The notes below the pieces were generated by a model that did no database searches, had not been told where the DNA came from, and saw only the letters and a list, made by a program, of their open reading frames with translations. From Candidatus Zixiibacteriota bacterium (lineage in GTDB: Bacteria > Zixibacteria > MSB-5A5 > JAABVY01), in assembly GCA_011056555.1 (NCBI GenBank), contig DSEQ01000013.1, forward strand, positions 1 through 32,839: a DNA stretch of 32,839 nucleotides, in the 5' to 3' direction. A program made the translations under genes and the position numbers. Positions 7,607 through 15,911 of the stretch are shown here, piece after piece. The stretch's first letter is position 1. Each line of letters starts with the position of its first letter.

Positions 7607-9874
7607 ATGAAAAAAGGTAACGAAACCATTTACGTATTTCTGGTGGCCATTCTATTAATTCCATTATCTCTTTTTGCTTCAAGGGACTTTGAGCCTGTTT
7701 TCAAGCCTGACCTTGCAATTGCCAAACTGACTGAATCAATTAAGATCGACGGAAAGCTTGACGACCGGCAATGGGCGATGGCATCGCAGATAACCCAGTT
7801 TCACGAGAGGCATCCCCGGGAGCTGGCGGAACCGGAGGTTTCAACACGGGCCCTGCTGGCCTATGACGAAGACAACCTCTATATTGCTTTTATCTGCAAT
7901 GATGATCCGGCGGAAATCAGGGCAACCATGTGCCAGCGCGACCACTTTTTCGGGGATGATAATGTTTGCGTGCTGATCGACACGTATTCTGATGCTTCGA
8001 GGGCATATGAATTCCTTGTGAATCCATATGGGATTCAGATGGATCGATTGTGGTCGAGCGTGGCGGGAGAGGATGCCGGCTTTGATCTGATCTGGGAATC
8101 TGCTGCGGAGATCACGGATTCTGGGTATCAGGTCGAGATCGCGATACCGTTTGCCAGCCTCAGATTTCCCAACCGGGAGGTCCAGAACTGGAAGGTCGAT
8201 TTATGGCGCAGCCGCCCCCGCGAAAGCTATAACCAGTACTCATGGGCCGCCTATGACCGCAATGAGGAGTGCTGGGTCTGTCAATGGGGTACGGTTAACG
8301 GAATCGAGAATGTTCAGCCGGGCAAGGGGATTGAAATTCTTCCGACTTTTGTCGCCACTCAATCCGGCTCTCTGTCCGACTATGATAATCCCGCTGCGAA
8401 AATCGACAATGGTGATATCACAGGTGATTTATCGCTGGGCGGCAAATATTCTCCGACCTCAGACATAACTATTGAGGCAGCTTACAACCCGGATTTCAGC
8501 CAGATCGAGGCAGATGCCGCGCAAATTGATGTCAATACTACATTTGCCCTATTTTATCCCGAGCGGCGGCCCTTTTTCCAGGAGGGCAGCGACCTTTTTC
8601 GCACGCTTTACAATTCTTTTTATACCCGCACGATCAATGACCCGAAATTTGCAGCAAAAATGATTGGACGTCTGGGCAGAACAAATATTTCGGCATTATC
8701 CGCAGTTGATGAAAATTCCCCTTATATAATCCCGCTCCGGGAAAGCAGCATTCTTATGAATACCGGCCGAAGTTATGTCAATGTTTTTCGGGGCCTGCAG
8801 ACAATCGGTGAGAATTCACGTATCGGCTTTCTGGCTTCCGACCGGCGCTTTGAGCATGACGGTTCCGGGACTGTGCTGGCGCTGGACTTTGACATCAGGC
8901 TTGCGCAGAACTACCGGATTGACGGACAGTATATCGGCACCCATACCCGCGAGCCCGATGACAGTTCATTTGACTCGATGCTCGGCGATTTGAAATTCGA
9001 TAGCGATAAATATACGGCGGCCTTTGATGGCGAATCCTACTATGGAACAGCATTTATAACCAGACTGTTGCGGAGATCCCGCAGTTTCAATGTTATGCTG
9101 GATTACAACCAGATAAGTCCAACCTACAGGACCCAGCTCGGTTACGATCCGATAAACAGCCATCGGACATTTTCAGCAGGCGCCGAATATGTCTTTTACC
9201 CCAAAAACTCAATATTCCAGAGAATCACACCTTCGGCATTTCAATTCAGGCGATGGGAATTCGAGGGCGGTGATCTGAGGAACAGCAGCTCTAATATCAG
9301 CCTCAATATGCAGACCAGATTTGCCCAGACTTATTTCAATATATATTACAATAGAGACTGGCAGAGATATAGAGATATTGAATTCGACAGGCTCTGGTCA
9401 ATTGGTCTCGATATGGGAAGCCGTTTGAGCAACAGGCTGGGATATAATCTATCACTGCGGCGCGGCGTCGGGGTTTCCTATTACGATCTTGCCAGGGGAC
9501 GCGAGACAGGAGCATTCTTCGGCCTGGATCTGAAGCCGCTCGACCGCCTGATAATAGAGCCGTATATAAATTACTCCCGAAGCGAACACAAGGAGACCGG
9601 GGAGGTCTTATTTGACGGCTATATCTTCAGGACAAGATTACGATACCAGGCCAACCGTGAAATGTCCATAAGACTTGTGCTGCAGTATAATGACTTCAGG
9701 GAACGATGGGATATAGATCCTTTGCTGACCTACAGGCTGGGCTCCTTCACTGTCTTCTATGTCGGTTCAACATACGACTATGACAATATCGAATATGATC
9801 CGGGCAAGGTCAGGCAGTGGAAGCTGAGTTCACGTCAATTCTTTATGAAGCTGCAGTACCTGTTCCGGTCATGA
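7607..9874 (+). CDS. Outer-membrane protein with CBM9-like domain and DUF5916-type barrel
   Basis: The protein has 755 residues. ATG follows CAGGAG by six bases. Residues 1-24 are a signal peptide. About 38-240 is a CBM9-like beta-sandwich, opening IKIDGKLDDRQWAMA and including LYIAFICNDDP and EIAIPFASLRFP. This fold binds carbohydrate in xylanases. From about 265 to the end is a barrel region like DUF5916, with DFSQIEADAAQIDVNTTF, YPERRPFFQEGSD, alternating aromatic strands, and a terminal strand ending FMKLQYLFRS as expected for outer-membrane insertion. Such proteins are common in Bacteroidetes and related phyla, usually without an assigned substrate. Palindromes upstream suggest CRP/FNR-type control. 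It appears monocistronic, with a weak hairpin downstream. Confidence 0.88.
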   Translation: MKKGNETIYVFLVAILLIPLSLFASRDFEPVFKPDLAIAKLTESIKIDGKLDDRQWAMASQITQFHERHPRELAEPEVSTRALLAYDEDNLYIAFICNDDPAEIRATMCQRDHFFGDDNVCVLIDTYSDASRAYEFLVNPYGIQMDRLWSSVAGEDAGFDLIWESAAEITDSGYQVEIAIPFASLRFPNREVQNWKVDLWRSRPRESYNQYSWAAYDRNEECWVCQWGTVNGIENVQPGKGIEILPTFVATQSGSLSDYDNPAAKIDNGDITGDLSLGGKYSPTSDITIEAAYNPDFSQIEADAAQIDVNTTFALFYPERRPFFQEGSDLFRTLYNSFYTRTINDPKFAAKMIGRLGRTNISALSAVDENSPYIIPLRESSILMNTGRSYVNVFRGLQTIGENSRIGFLASDRRFEHDGSGTVLALDFDIRLAQNYRIDGQYIGTHTREPDDSSFDSMLGDLKFDSDKYTAAFDGESYYGTAFITRLLRRSRSFNVMLDYNQISPTYRTQLGYDPINSHRTFSAGAEYVFYPKNSIFQRITPSAFQFRRWEFEGGDLRNSSSNISLNMQTRFAQTYFNIYYNRDWQRYRDIEFDRLWSIGLDMGSRLSNRLGYNLSLRRGVGVSYYDLARGRETGAFFGLDLKPLDRLIIEPYINYSRSEHKETGEVLFDGYIFRTRLRYQANREMSIRLVLQYNDFRERWDIDPLLTYRLGSFTVFYVGSTYDYDNIEYDPGKVRQWKLSSRQFFMKLQYLFRS

Positions 9875-9924
9875 TGGTGAATATGAAATAATTTGAAGAC
9901 GGGAATTCACTTTAATCTACTCGG

Positions 9925-9960
9925 GACCGGTGAGATAGACTCTTGCCGGTCTTCTTATTC
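9925..9960 (+). terminator. Possible terminator after the DUF5916-type gene
   Basis: GACCGG (9925-9930) pairs with CCGGTC (9946-9951), with a further internal GAG/CTC pairing, followed by the pyrimidine-rich TTCTTATTC. The loop is imperfect, so the call is moderate. Confidence 0.5.
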
Positions 9961-9978
9961 AGGAAGCAGTATGATGGC

Positions 9979-10851
9979 CTAATTCATAAGCCTGATGCCC
10001 ACAAGAAAAGTCGGGTCACGTTCGGTTTGCAGACCTTCCTGATCCTGCCAGACCGGAAACTGCACCAGGCTTTCGAAAATGAAAGATGACCAGGTGATCT
10101 TGAAACCGGGCGACAGCCAGAGGATGGATTCGCCTGTATCTGCCAGAGTCTCCCCATCTTCGGAATCCGCCGAAATCTTAAGGTAGGATGATTCCAGAAC
10201 CGGGGCCAGGGCAAAATTAGAATACGATCCAATTCCCACCTGATAAGCGAAAGCTGCCTGTAGCGAGAATTCATTCCCCGGATCAACCGCGGCGCCGCCT
10301 GTTTCTGCCATGCCATTCCAGATATATGTAATATTCAGGTCCATACCCAGGGAGCGCAGCCGCCCGGAGAAAAAGCTGCCGAAGTGCAGATCGTAACTAC
10401 TTGATGTGAACTCATCTTTGCCCGTTGGAAATTCCAGACCAAGTGTTGGTGCAACTCCCAGAGTATATCCGGGAGTATTTATCCGGATCAGCCTGTACTT
10501 GCTGAGCATAAGCAAATCCCCCAGGCCCGAATTAGTTGTACTCTGCCCCATCATTGACATTTCACGCCGGATAAAGGCCTGCCGCGCCATCACTGTCAGA
10601 TCCGATCTCAGTCCGTAGGCGATAACCACAGGAAACATGTAAGCCTTCATCTCTCTTTGAGATCCGAGTTGATCATTGTCCCTCTGCATATAGCGCACCT
10701 GTGACCGAAAAATCCAGCGGTTTTCGGCGGGAGTCAGACCGGCATCAATGCTGATACCGGCAGCGGAAGCGCTTTGAAAGCTGAATAATTCTGTAAATAG
10801 CAGAAATGCGGTAAAGAGCGCTATTGCAGTTATTTGATAAATTTTATGCAT
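9979..10851 (-). CDS. Probable outer-membrane barrel protein paired with a metal-binding lipoprotein
   Basis: The protein has 290 residues. A signal peptide (about 1-30, ending ASA) is followed by a chain of amphipathic strands with Gly and aromatic turns (MFPVVIAYGLRSDLTVMARQ, GLGDLLMLSKYRLI, PTLGLEFPTGKDEF) and a terminal strand LVGIRLMN. This layout resembles the transporter-like barrel family annotated as 'MetA-pathway of phenol degradation'. The match is from memory of the GLGD...KYR and P-TG--EF motifs, so the family name is tentative. ATG at 10851 begins three bases after the stop of the upstream metal-binding lipoprotein, so the two form an operon. A role in metal or other small-molecule passage across the outer membrane is an inference from that pairing. 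Confidence 0.7.
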   Translation of the reverse strand: MHKIYQITAIALFTAFLLFTELFSFQSASAAGISIDAGLTPAENRWIFRSQVRYMQRDNDQLGSQREMKAYMFPVVIAYGLRSDLTVMARQAFIRREMSMMGQSTTNSGLGDLLMLSKYRLIRINTPGYTLGVAPTLGLEFPTGKDEFTSSSYDLHFGSFFSGRLRSLGMDLNITYIWNGMAETGGAAVDPGNEFSLQAAFAYQVGIGSYSNFALAPVLESSYLKISADSEDGETLADTGESILWLSPGFKITWSSFIFESLVQFPVWQDQEGLQTERDPTFLVGIRLMN

Positions 10852-10854
10852 AGG

Positions 10855-11190
10855 CTATTGCAAACGCTCTCCCGGGGTGAAATTCGCTTTCTTGATAGCC
10901 TCGTAAATAGACTGATCATCTACGTCATTTTCAGAATCAAGTACAACCTGCAAGCTCTGCTTCTCCCAATTCGCCCTTGAGCTTTTCACTCCGGGGACCT
11001 TGTTGACGAGATTCTCCAAACCTCCATGGCATCCGGGGCAGTCCATGCCGTAGACTTCGTATATCCTGACTTCACTTTCTTCGTAACTTGTATCGCTAAT
11101 ATTCTTTTGGCTGGAGCCGCAGGCAATCATGGTTATGAATAAAAAAACAGAGGCGGTAAACAGTGCTGAAACTATTATGAAATTTTTCAT
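10855..11190 (-). CDS. Lipoprotein with heavy-metal-associated (HMA) domain
   Basis: The protein has 111 residues. Residues 1-24 are a lipoprotein signal with lipobox MIAC, so Cys24 would be lipidated. About 42-108 is an HMA (ferredoxin-like) domain with the soft-metal motif GMDCPGC (Cys51, Cys54), the fold of copper and mercury chaperones such as CopZ and MerP, which bind Cu(I) or Hg(II) through CxxC. The domain is thus tethered to a membrane on the periplasmic side, unlike cytosolic CopZ. It is the first gene of a two-gene operon with a barrel-like protein. The ribosome site (GAGGG, eleven bases upstream) is weak. The metal is unknown, and no P-type ATPase or CueR-like regulator is nearby. 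Confidence 0.85.
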   Translation of the reverse strand: MKNFIIVSALFTASVFLFITMIACGSSQKNISDTSYEESEVRIYEVYGMDCPGCHGGLENLVNKVPGVKSSRANWEKQSLQVVLDSENDVDDQSIYEAIKKANFTPGERLQ

Positions 11191-11328
11191 AAGAAGCTGT
11201 CCCTCAGATTACAATTCTGTAACATATACAAAATTAGTCCGGTATAGTTTTAGAAACAATTCAAATATCCGGAGGTTCCGCCTGGCAATTGCACTTTGCG
11301 TATTTCAATAATTGGCAGCTGCCCGTTC

Positions 11329-12201
11329 TTATGGTTGATCCAGCAACTGATCCAGCCAGCCGGAGACTTTTCTACGGGTAGGTTTTTCAAGCATTAATTT
11401 CCGAGCGGGCATCTGTCCGGCCAGCATATCGATCATCCTGTAGCCGAGATAATAGCCGGTTCTGATGGGAGTATTATCATTCCCAAAACGCTGGCACTGG
11501 AAGAATCGCCCTAAGGCCTTATGATCCTTTGAATTCAGCGATTTTGCCGCCTCGCTTGCAATAGATTTCAGATGCTTTTTGCACCAGCGCAAGTATCCGC
11601 CTTTTGGATCGGGCATATGGATGGACTTATGCAGATTCGACATAAATAAATGGGTCAATGTATACTCTGGCAACAGCTTAATAGACATCCAGGTAGCCCA
11701 GCCTTCTTCAAAGATGCAGGCATAGATAGGCACATTTTCCGAAGGTATTCCGGTTTTTCGCCAGCGGGCAAAATGCGCATATTCATGAGCCATAAGAACT
11801 TGCAGGTTTTTGCCTGTGGTGTGAGGAAAATCCGGAGATGCGGCTATGTATGGCGTGCGGTCAACTTCATATACCCTCCCATTGAACCTCTGAAAGCTGG
11901 GGTACAGAATTATTTCCGGCTTCTGTACATTTCCAAGAATCTTTCGTGCGCGAATATACATCCGATCGGCAATATCCTGCCATTCATCAGGATTGAACCG
12001 GGCCACGCTTTTGATCCAGCCCGGATGAAGGAGTTTCTCAACAGCCTGATCAACAGAATACTGCTTGCCGGAATGGCGATTAAGTATTTTTCGGGACTTG
12101 TAAATCAGCTTCCTGAGGTCAGCCGCTTTTTGATTTGATTTTCCCCGCAGGATATCCTTTATCTGTGTGATATAATCGTCGATTCTGGCATATCTGGTCA
12201 T
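11329..12201 (-). CDS. Putative zinc-metallopeptidase-like protein (HExxH), function unknown
   Basis: The protein has 290 residues and no signal peptide, so it is probably cytoplasmic. It carries HEYAH (His139, Glu140, His143), and 22-23 residues later an EEGWA motif (Glu165/Glu166). An HExxH plus a downstream helix with a third glutamate ligand is the gluzincin arrangement, as in DUF2268-like predicted zinc proteases. The N-terminal 90 residues are helical and basic, and the C-terminal part is rich in Lys and Arg. ATG at 12201 has CAGGAG six bases upstream. It stands as its own unit between the HMA operon and the S37-like peptidase. I infer a metalloprotein; the substrate is unknown, and no toxin/antitoxin-like partner is seen. 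Confidence 0.65.
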   Translation of the reverse strand: MTRYARIDDYITQIKDILRGKSNQKAADLRKLIYKSRKILNRHSGKQYSVDQAVEKLLHPGWIKSVARFNPDEWQDIADRMYIRARKILGNVQKPEIILYPSFQRFNGRVYEVDRTPYIAASPDFPHTTGKNLQVLMAHEYAHFARWRKTGIPSENVPIYACIFEEGWATWMSIKLLPEYTLTHLFMSNLHKSIHMPDPKGGYLRWCKKHLKSIASEAAKSLNSKDHKALGRFFQCQRFGNDNTPIRTGYYLGYRMIDMLAGQMPARKLMLEKPTRRKVSGWLDQLLDQP

Positions 12202-12297
12202 GTCTTCTCCTGATCGTGGTCAAAGATATATACAATACATTGCCTGCTACATTATGTCAACATGTCAGAGCGAAGATAAATAAAATCCCAATCACGA

Positions 12298-13653
12298 TTA
12301 TTTTCTATAGAACGGGGGAAGTTCTTTTATGCTCGGCTGTGGTTGAGCGAAAGCCGGAGTCTCCGGATTGATTTCTATGCCCAGCCAGTTTTCCAGAGTG
12401 GTATAAACCAGATCACGCTGGGTAAGTTGAGCGATGTTGATGCCGTGATTTCCGCCCGGTTCTATGATTTTCAAAGCCTCGGCAGTTCCATTTAGGTCAA
12501 TTGCGCCTGCGGTCCATGGATCCTGGCCGCCATAGATATAGATTGTATTATCTCCGCTGTTTTGGAGCCAGGAGACTATATCGGGCATAATAGAAGCATC
12601 AAATACAAGTTGGACATCCTGCGGAGCCAATATACTGTAGCTGTAGTTATCCGCCTCCGTCAGGAGATCCTCGAGATGATCGGTTATCAGGCGGTAATAC
12701 CCAAATTGCGTAAAGGCCTGATAATAATGCGGCTCGAAATAGCTGATCAGCTCTTCGGAAAAATAATTCATGCTGACGACATAGTTCAGATGATTCCAGA
12801 TGGCTGAGACCGGGGCGCCCTGATCCGGGACAATGGCGCAGTCGCCATCGCCGTACTGCCAGAAAGCAAACGGATACTCGAGCACCAGATATTCCAGGAT
12901 CAGATTAAAATCCATGTTAAACGCATACCCGGATTCCTGAGCATAATCCTCCAAATAAGGATACAATGCGGCCTTATTCTCCAGAGCCATCCTCTGGAAC
13001 GATTTGATTTTCTGCCGGCAGGCCTCATCCCCGACTTCATTTTCGAGGAAATTATCGAACCGGGCATCATCAATTGACAACGGCAGAGGGGCGACATATG
13101 CCACGGTAGCATCAACGTCATCCGGATAGAATCTGCGATGAAACAACGCTGTCATACCGCCCTTGCTGACTCCGGTATTGACCCAGATGCCGTCATATAT
13201 CGGTTTTAAAAGCTCCGCTATGCGGTGATGGTCGGCGGCAGCCTGCTCTAATGTCAGGTATTGCCATTCGAGCGTTATTGGTCTGGCGCCGGAAAAAAAC
13301 CGGTGGCCGACATAAATCTGGTTGGCATCCAGAATGCGCGCCATCTCAAAAGCATAATTGCTGCCGATGGCATAACCGGAAATATGCATGACCATCGGCC
13401 CGGATTCATCAAGGTGCGAGATGTAAAACTTCTGTTCAAAAGTCTGGCCCCCGGGATTCTGATGATCAAGAGGCTGGGTGATGGTCAGCTCGAAAGCCCG
13501 ATTGTATCCATAGGGTGGTGTTATCTCGACAACTTCGAGATCCGGAAGAGCCTGCAGTCGCTGCAGAAGATCCTGCGGTTCGGGACCGGAGGTTTTGTCA
13601 CTGCAGGATAATATCAGGGCCAGAAGGCCCAATAACAGGAAAATTCTTTTCAT
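12298..13653 (-). CDS. S37-family (PS-10-like) serine peptidase lipoprotein
   Basis: The protein has 451 residues. I chose ATG at 13653 (MKRIFLLLGLLALILSCS) because it begins a clear lipoprotein signal with lipobox LILSC (Cys17) and has AAAGG upstream; the frame is open 13 codons further without a signal. The mature part matches the S37 alpha/beta-hydrolase family of secreted prolyl tripeptidyl aminopeptidases. Visible features are YGYNRAFELTITQPLDHQNP near the N-terminus, nucleophile elbow GVSKGG (Ser163), acid in GGQDPWTAG and base in GGNHG. The family cleaves short peptides from protein N-termini. It is predicted to be anchored to a membrane and to act outside the cytoplasm. It lies 123 bases downstream of the repeat protein on the same strand and may share its transcript. 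Confidence 0.85.
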   Translation of the reverse strand: MKRIFLLLGLLALILSCSDKTSGPEPQDLLQRLQALPDLEVVEITPPYGYNRAFELTITQPLDHQNPGGQTFEQKFYISHLDESGPMVMHISGYAIGSNYAFEMARILDANQIYVGHRFFSGARPITLEWQYLTLEQAAADHHRIAELLKPIYDGIWVNTGVSKGGMTALFHRRFYPDDVDATVAYVAPLPLSIDDARFDNFLENEVGDEACRQKIKSFQRMALENKAALYPYLEDYAQESGYAFNMDFNLILEYLVLEYPFAFWQYGDGDCAIVPDQGAPVSAIWNHLNYVVSMNYFSEELISYFEPHYYQAFTQFGYYRLITDHLEDLLTEADNYSYSILAPQDVQLVFDASIMPDIVSWLQNSGDNTIYIYGGQDPWTAGAIDLNGTAEALKIIEPGGNHGINIAQLTQRDLVYTTLENWLGIEINPETPAFAQPQPSIKELPPFYRK

Positions 13654-13776
13654 ATTTGAAGCACCTTTTTCTTTTATCTGTAATACGGCCAAGAATGAAT
13701 GTTGTTTAAAGACAAGCCAGAGTAATACACGCCCAAACTAATCCCGAACATGCAGTCCAGCGCCATTGCCGGTATT

Positions 13777-15771
13777 TCATTCTGTATCATAGCCCACGCC
13801 CAGCTCGACTTTGGGTAATGGCTTCTCAGCATTTGTGCCGGGCTGGATCCAGAGGTTGTTGTTGCGGGCGAAGTCGTATTCCTCGGGATAGAGATCATTC
13901 CCGCCCGTATCAAGAAACAGCCCCAGGCAGATGATATGATCCCGCAGGCTGCCCCGGCTGGCAACATTGGCGCGTCCCAGAGTGGTGGCAGCGGTAACAT
14001 AATAAGCGTCATCCCCGGATTTGTCCCAGAAGATGCCGAAACCATTGGCATTCCCGCCGCCCAACGATAGATTGGGGGCATTATAGATATCATTGCCGCT
14101 TTCTTCGATGAAGATGCCCAGGGTGAAATCATGCCCAGCGCCAATAGCCATATTCATCTCAGCCGTATAACGGTCGTCTCCGGCCGATTCAAAAAGGATG
14201 CCCAAGCCGAAATGCGCTCCCGAGCCCTGCACATACCAGACGCCATCATATATATCATTTCCAGCGACGTCGGAAAGCAGACCGATAGCATACCAGTAGG
14301 CGCAGCCCTGGGCAAAGAGCCCTGCGGAATAGAAATCATCGCCTGAGCCGTCAACCAGCATGCCAATACCGCCTGCCCATGAATGGCCGTCGATAAAATC
14401 GGCGCGTTTTCCGAAACCCACTCCCTGACACAGGTTCGAATTGTGTTCTTTGGATTGGGAGGCGGGAAAATCTATGATGGAATCATTGGCAATGTACTCG
14501 TCATTGCCGCTGGAGTCGACCAGAATTCCAATTCCTTTGGTGAAACCGAAACCCTGCCCGAGCTGGAACATGTGATAGCGGTCATCTCCGCTAAAATCGG
14601 AAAGTATTCCCTGTCCGAATACTCCCGAACCCTGTCCGCAGACATAGGCATCATAGCTATCCTTGCCGGCGTGGTCAATCAGCATGCCGACCCCGCAGAG
14701 GCCGGCGCCCTGACTGATATAGTGGCCGGAATAGATATCATCCCCTTCGAGATCGGCCAGATATCCATAGCCGAAGACACCCGCTCCAAAGCTGCCGACC
14801 GATTCCTCTCCGGATGTATAAGTATCATTCCCCTCGACGTCAATCAGGATCGAGATCCAGTTTCGGATTTCGATATTGGAGGCGGCATTGCTGTAAACAT
14901 CATCCCCGCCAGCATCGATAATGAGAAAATAAGCTTCCTCCCCGCTGTATTCATGTTTCCTGTTATCGTTGATCAACACTTTTCCGGCCGAAGTTTGCCA
15001 TTCAAATTCGAATTCCTGGTTGAAGCTCATCTTAGAAAGAGAATCGGATACAAAATCAAGGGCCATAGCGAGATCCTGCGCAGGAGCATACAGATATTTG
15101 AAATCGACCTCCTCCAGAAACGGTTCCATGTCCATATCGCTGACATCCGTCTCGGAGGCTATGAATGTCACGAATTTTTCCCGCATCTCCCTCAGATCGT
15201 AATCTTCCCGGACTTCTTTGAAAGCGTGGTAATGGTATCTCGATGAGTCAATGGCTGTAAAAATAATAAATGCAGCCATCTTCTGAAGGTCCAGCGGCAC
15301 CTGTGCGGCCTCCTCTTTAAGTTCATCACGCCGGTCCTGATCCATGGGGATTGTATAGAAAGCCTCGAAGCTCACTATAGCATCATGAAGCGGAGTCTGG
15401 CTGTCTAATAGCGGCTTAACCCTGTCAATCGGGCTCGCGATCAGGCCGCGGCGGATGCCCGCGTTGATCCTTTGTGATGAGAATGCTGTCAGTGACAGCG
15501 CAGAACGGCAATTCTGCAGCAGATTATCCCGAAAGAGCCGGGTGTAAAGCTCTACCTTGAAGGGGGAGGAGTGCAAGGTGTAGAAAAGCGGAAGGGCGAA
15601 TTTGTCCCCGCCGTAATTGGCCATGTCGCCGTAATCGAATCTCAGAGTTTCCTTTGTCAGGCCGACTTCCGAGAGCGCCGTTTTGAACGGGTCCTCATCT
15701 TCCGGATTTTCCTGTGCTATGGCTATATTAAAAAGCAGTAATAGAGACATTATAGATGTAAGGAATTTCAT
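13777..15771 (-). CDS. Secreted protein with twelve GxDxY repeats (beta-solenoid-like)
   Basis: The protein has 664 residues. Residues 1-19 are a signal peptide (FNIAIA/Q). About 20-265 is helix-rich and unrecognised. From 289 to about 630 there are twelve copies of G-[DNK]-D-x-Y, starting near 289, 314, 343, 369, 395, 422, 477, 504, 531, 559, 586 and 624. The spacing is mostly 25-29 residues. Each is preceded by a hydrophobic Gly-rich stretch such as GQGILSDFS or GIGILVDSS, and followed by QGxG or a similar motif. The regular period and the Asp/Gly turns suggest a solenoid, perhaps with calcium at the turns, but I do not recognise an enzyme. Its ATG at 15771 lies divergent from glnA. It could be a surface adhesin, glycan-binding or structural protein. 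Confidence 0.75.
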   Translation of the reverse strand: MKFLTSIMSLLLLFNIAIAQENPEDEDPFKTALSEVGLTKETLRFDYGDMANYGGDKFALPLFYTLHSSPFKVELYTRLFRDNLLQNCRSALSLTAFSSQRINAGIRRGLIASPIDRVKPLLDSQTPLHDAIVSFEAFYTIPMDQDRRDELKEEAAQVPLDLQKMAAFIIFTAIDSSRYHYHAFKEVREDYDLREMREKFVTFIASETDVSDMDMEPFLEEVDFKYLYAPAQDLAMALDFVSDSLSKMSFNQEFEFEWQTSAGKVLINDNRKHEYSGEEAYFLIIDAGGDDVYSNAASNIEIRNWISILIDVEGNDTYTSGEESVGSFGAGVFGYGYLADLEGDDIYSGHYISQGAGLCGVGMLIDHAGKDSYDAYVCGQGSGVFGQGILSDFSGDDRYHMFQLGQGFGFTKGIGILVDSSGNDEYIANDSIIDFPASQSKEHNSNLCQGVGFGKRADFIDGHSWAGGIGMLVDGSGDDFYSAGLFAQGCAYWYAIGLLSDVAGNDIYDGVWYVQGSGAHFGLGILFESAGDDRYTAEMNMAIGAGHDFTLGIFIEESGNDIYNAPNLSLGGGNANGFGIFWDKSGDDAYYVTAATTLGRANVASRGSLRDHIICLGLFLDTGGNDLYPEEYDFARNNNLWIQPGTNAEKPLPKVELGVGYDTE

Positions 15772-15911
15772 ATAAACCCTCCTCCGTTTTCTTGAAAATT
15801 GGAATTTATTGCCAAAAAGTCAATTAGAAATGGATTAAAGCCCGATTTTGATTGCTTTATGCAGAATAGTTTTTATCTTCACTATGATATTTTTTTCACA
15901 AGGAGATGGCT

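Noticed and set aside
14383..15246. Plus-strand open frame of 287 codons
   Set aside because: Antisense shadow of the GxDxY repeat protein. The repeat structure and signal peptide belong to the minus strand, and there is no ribosome site.
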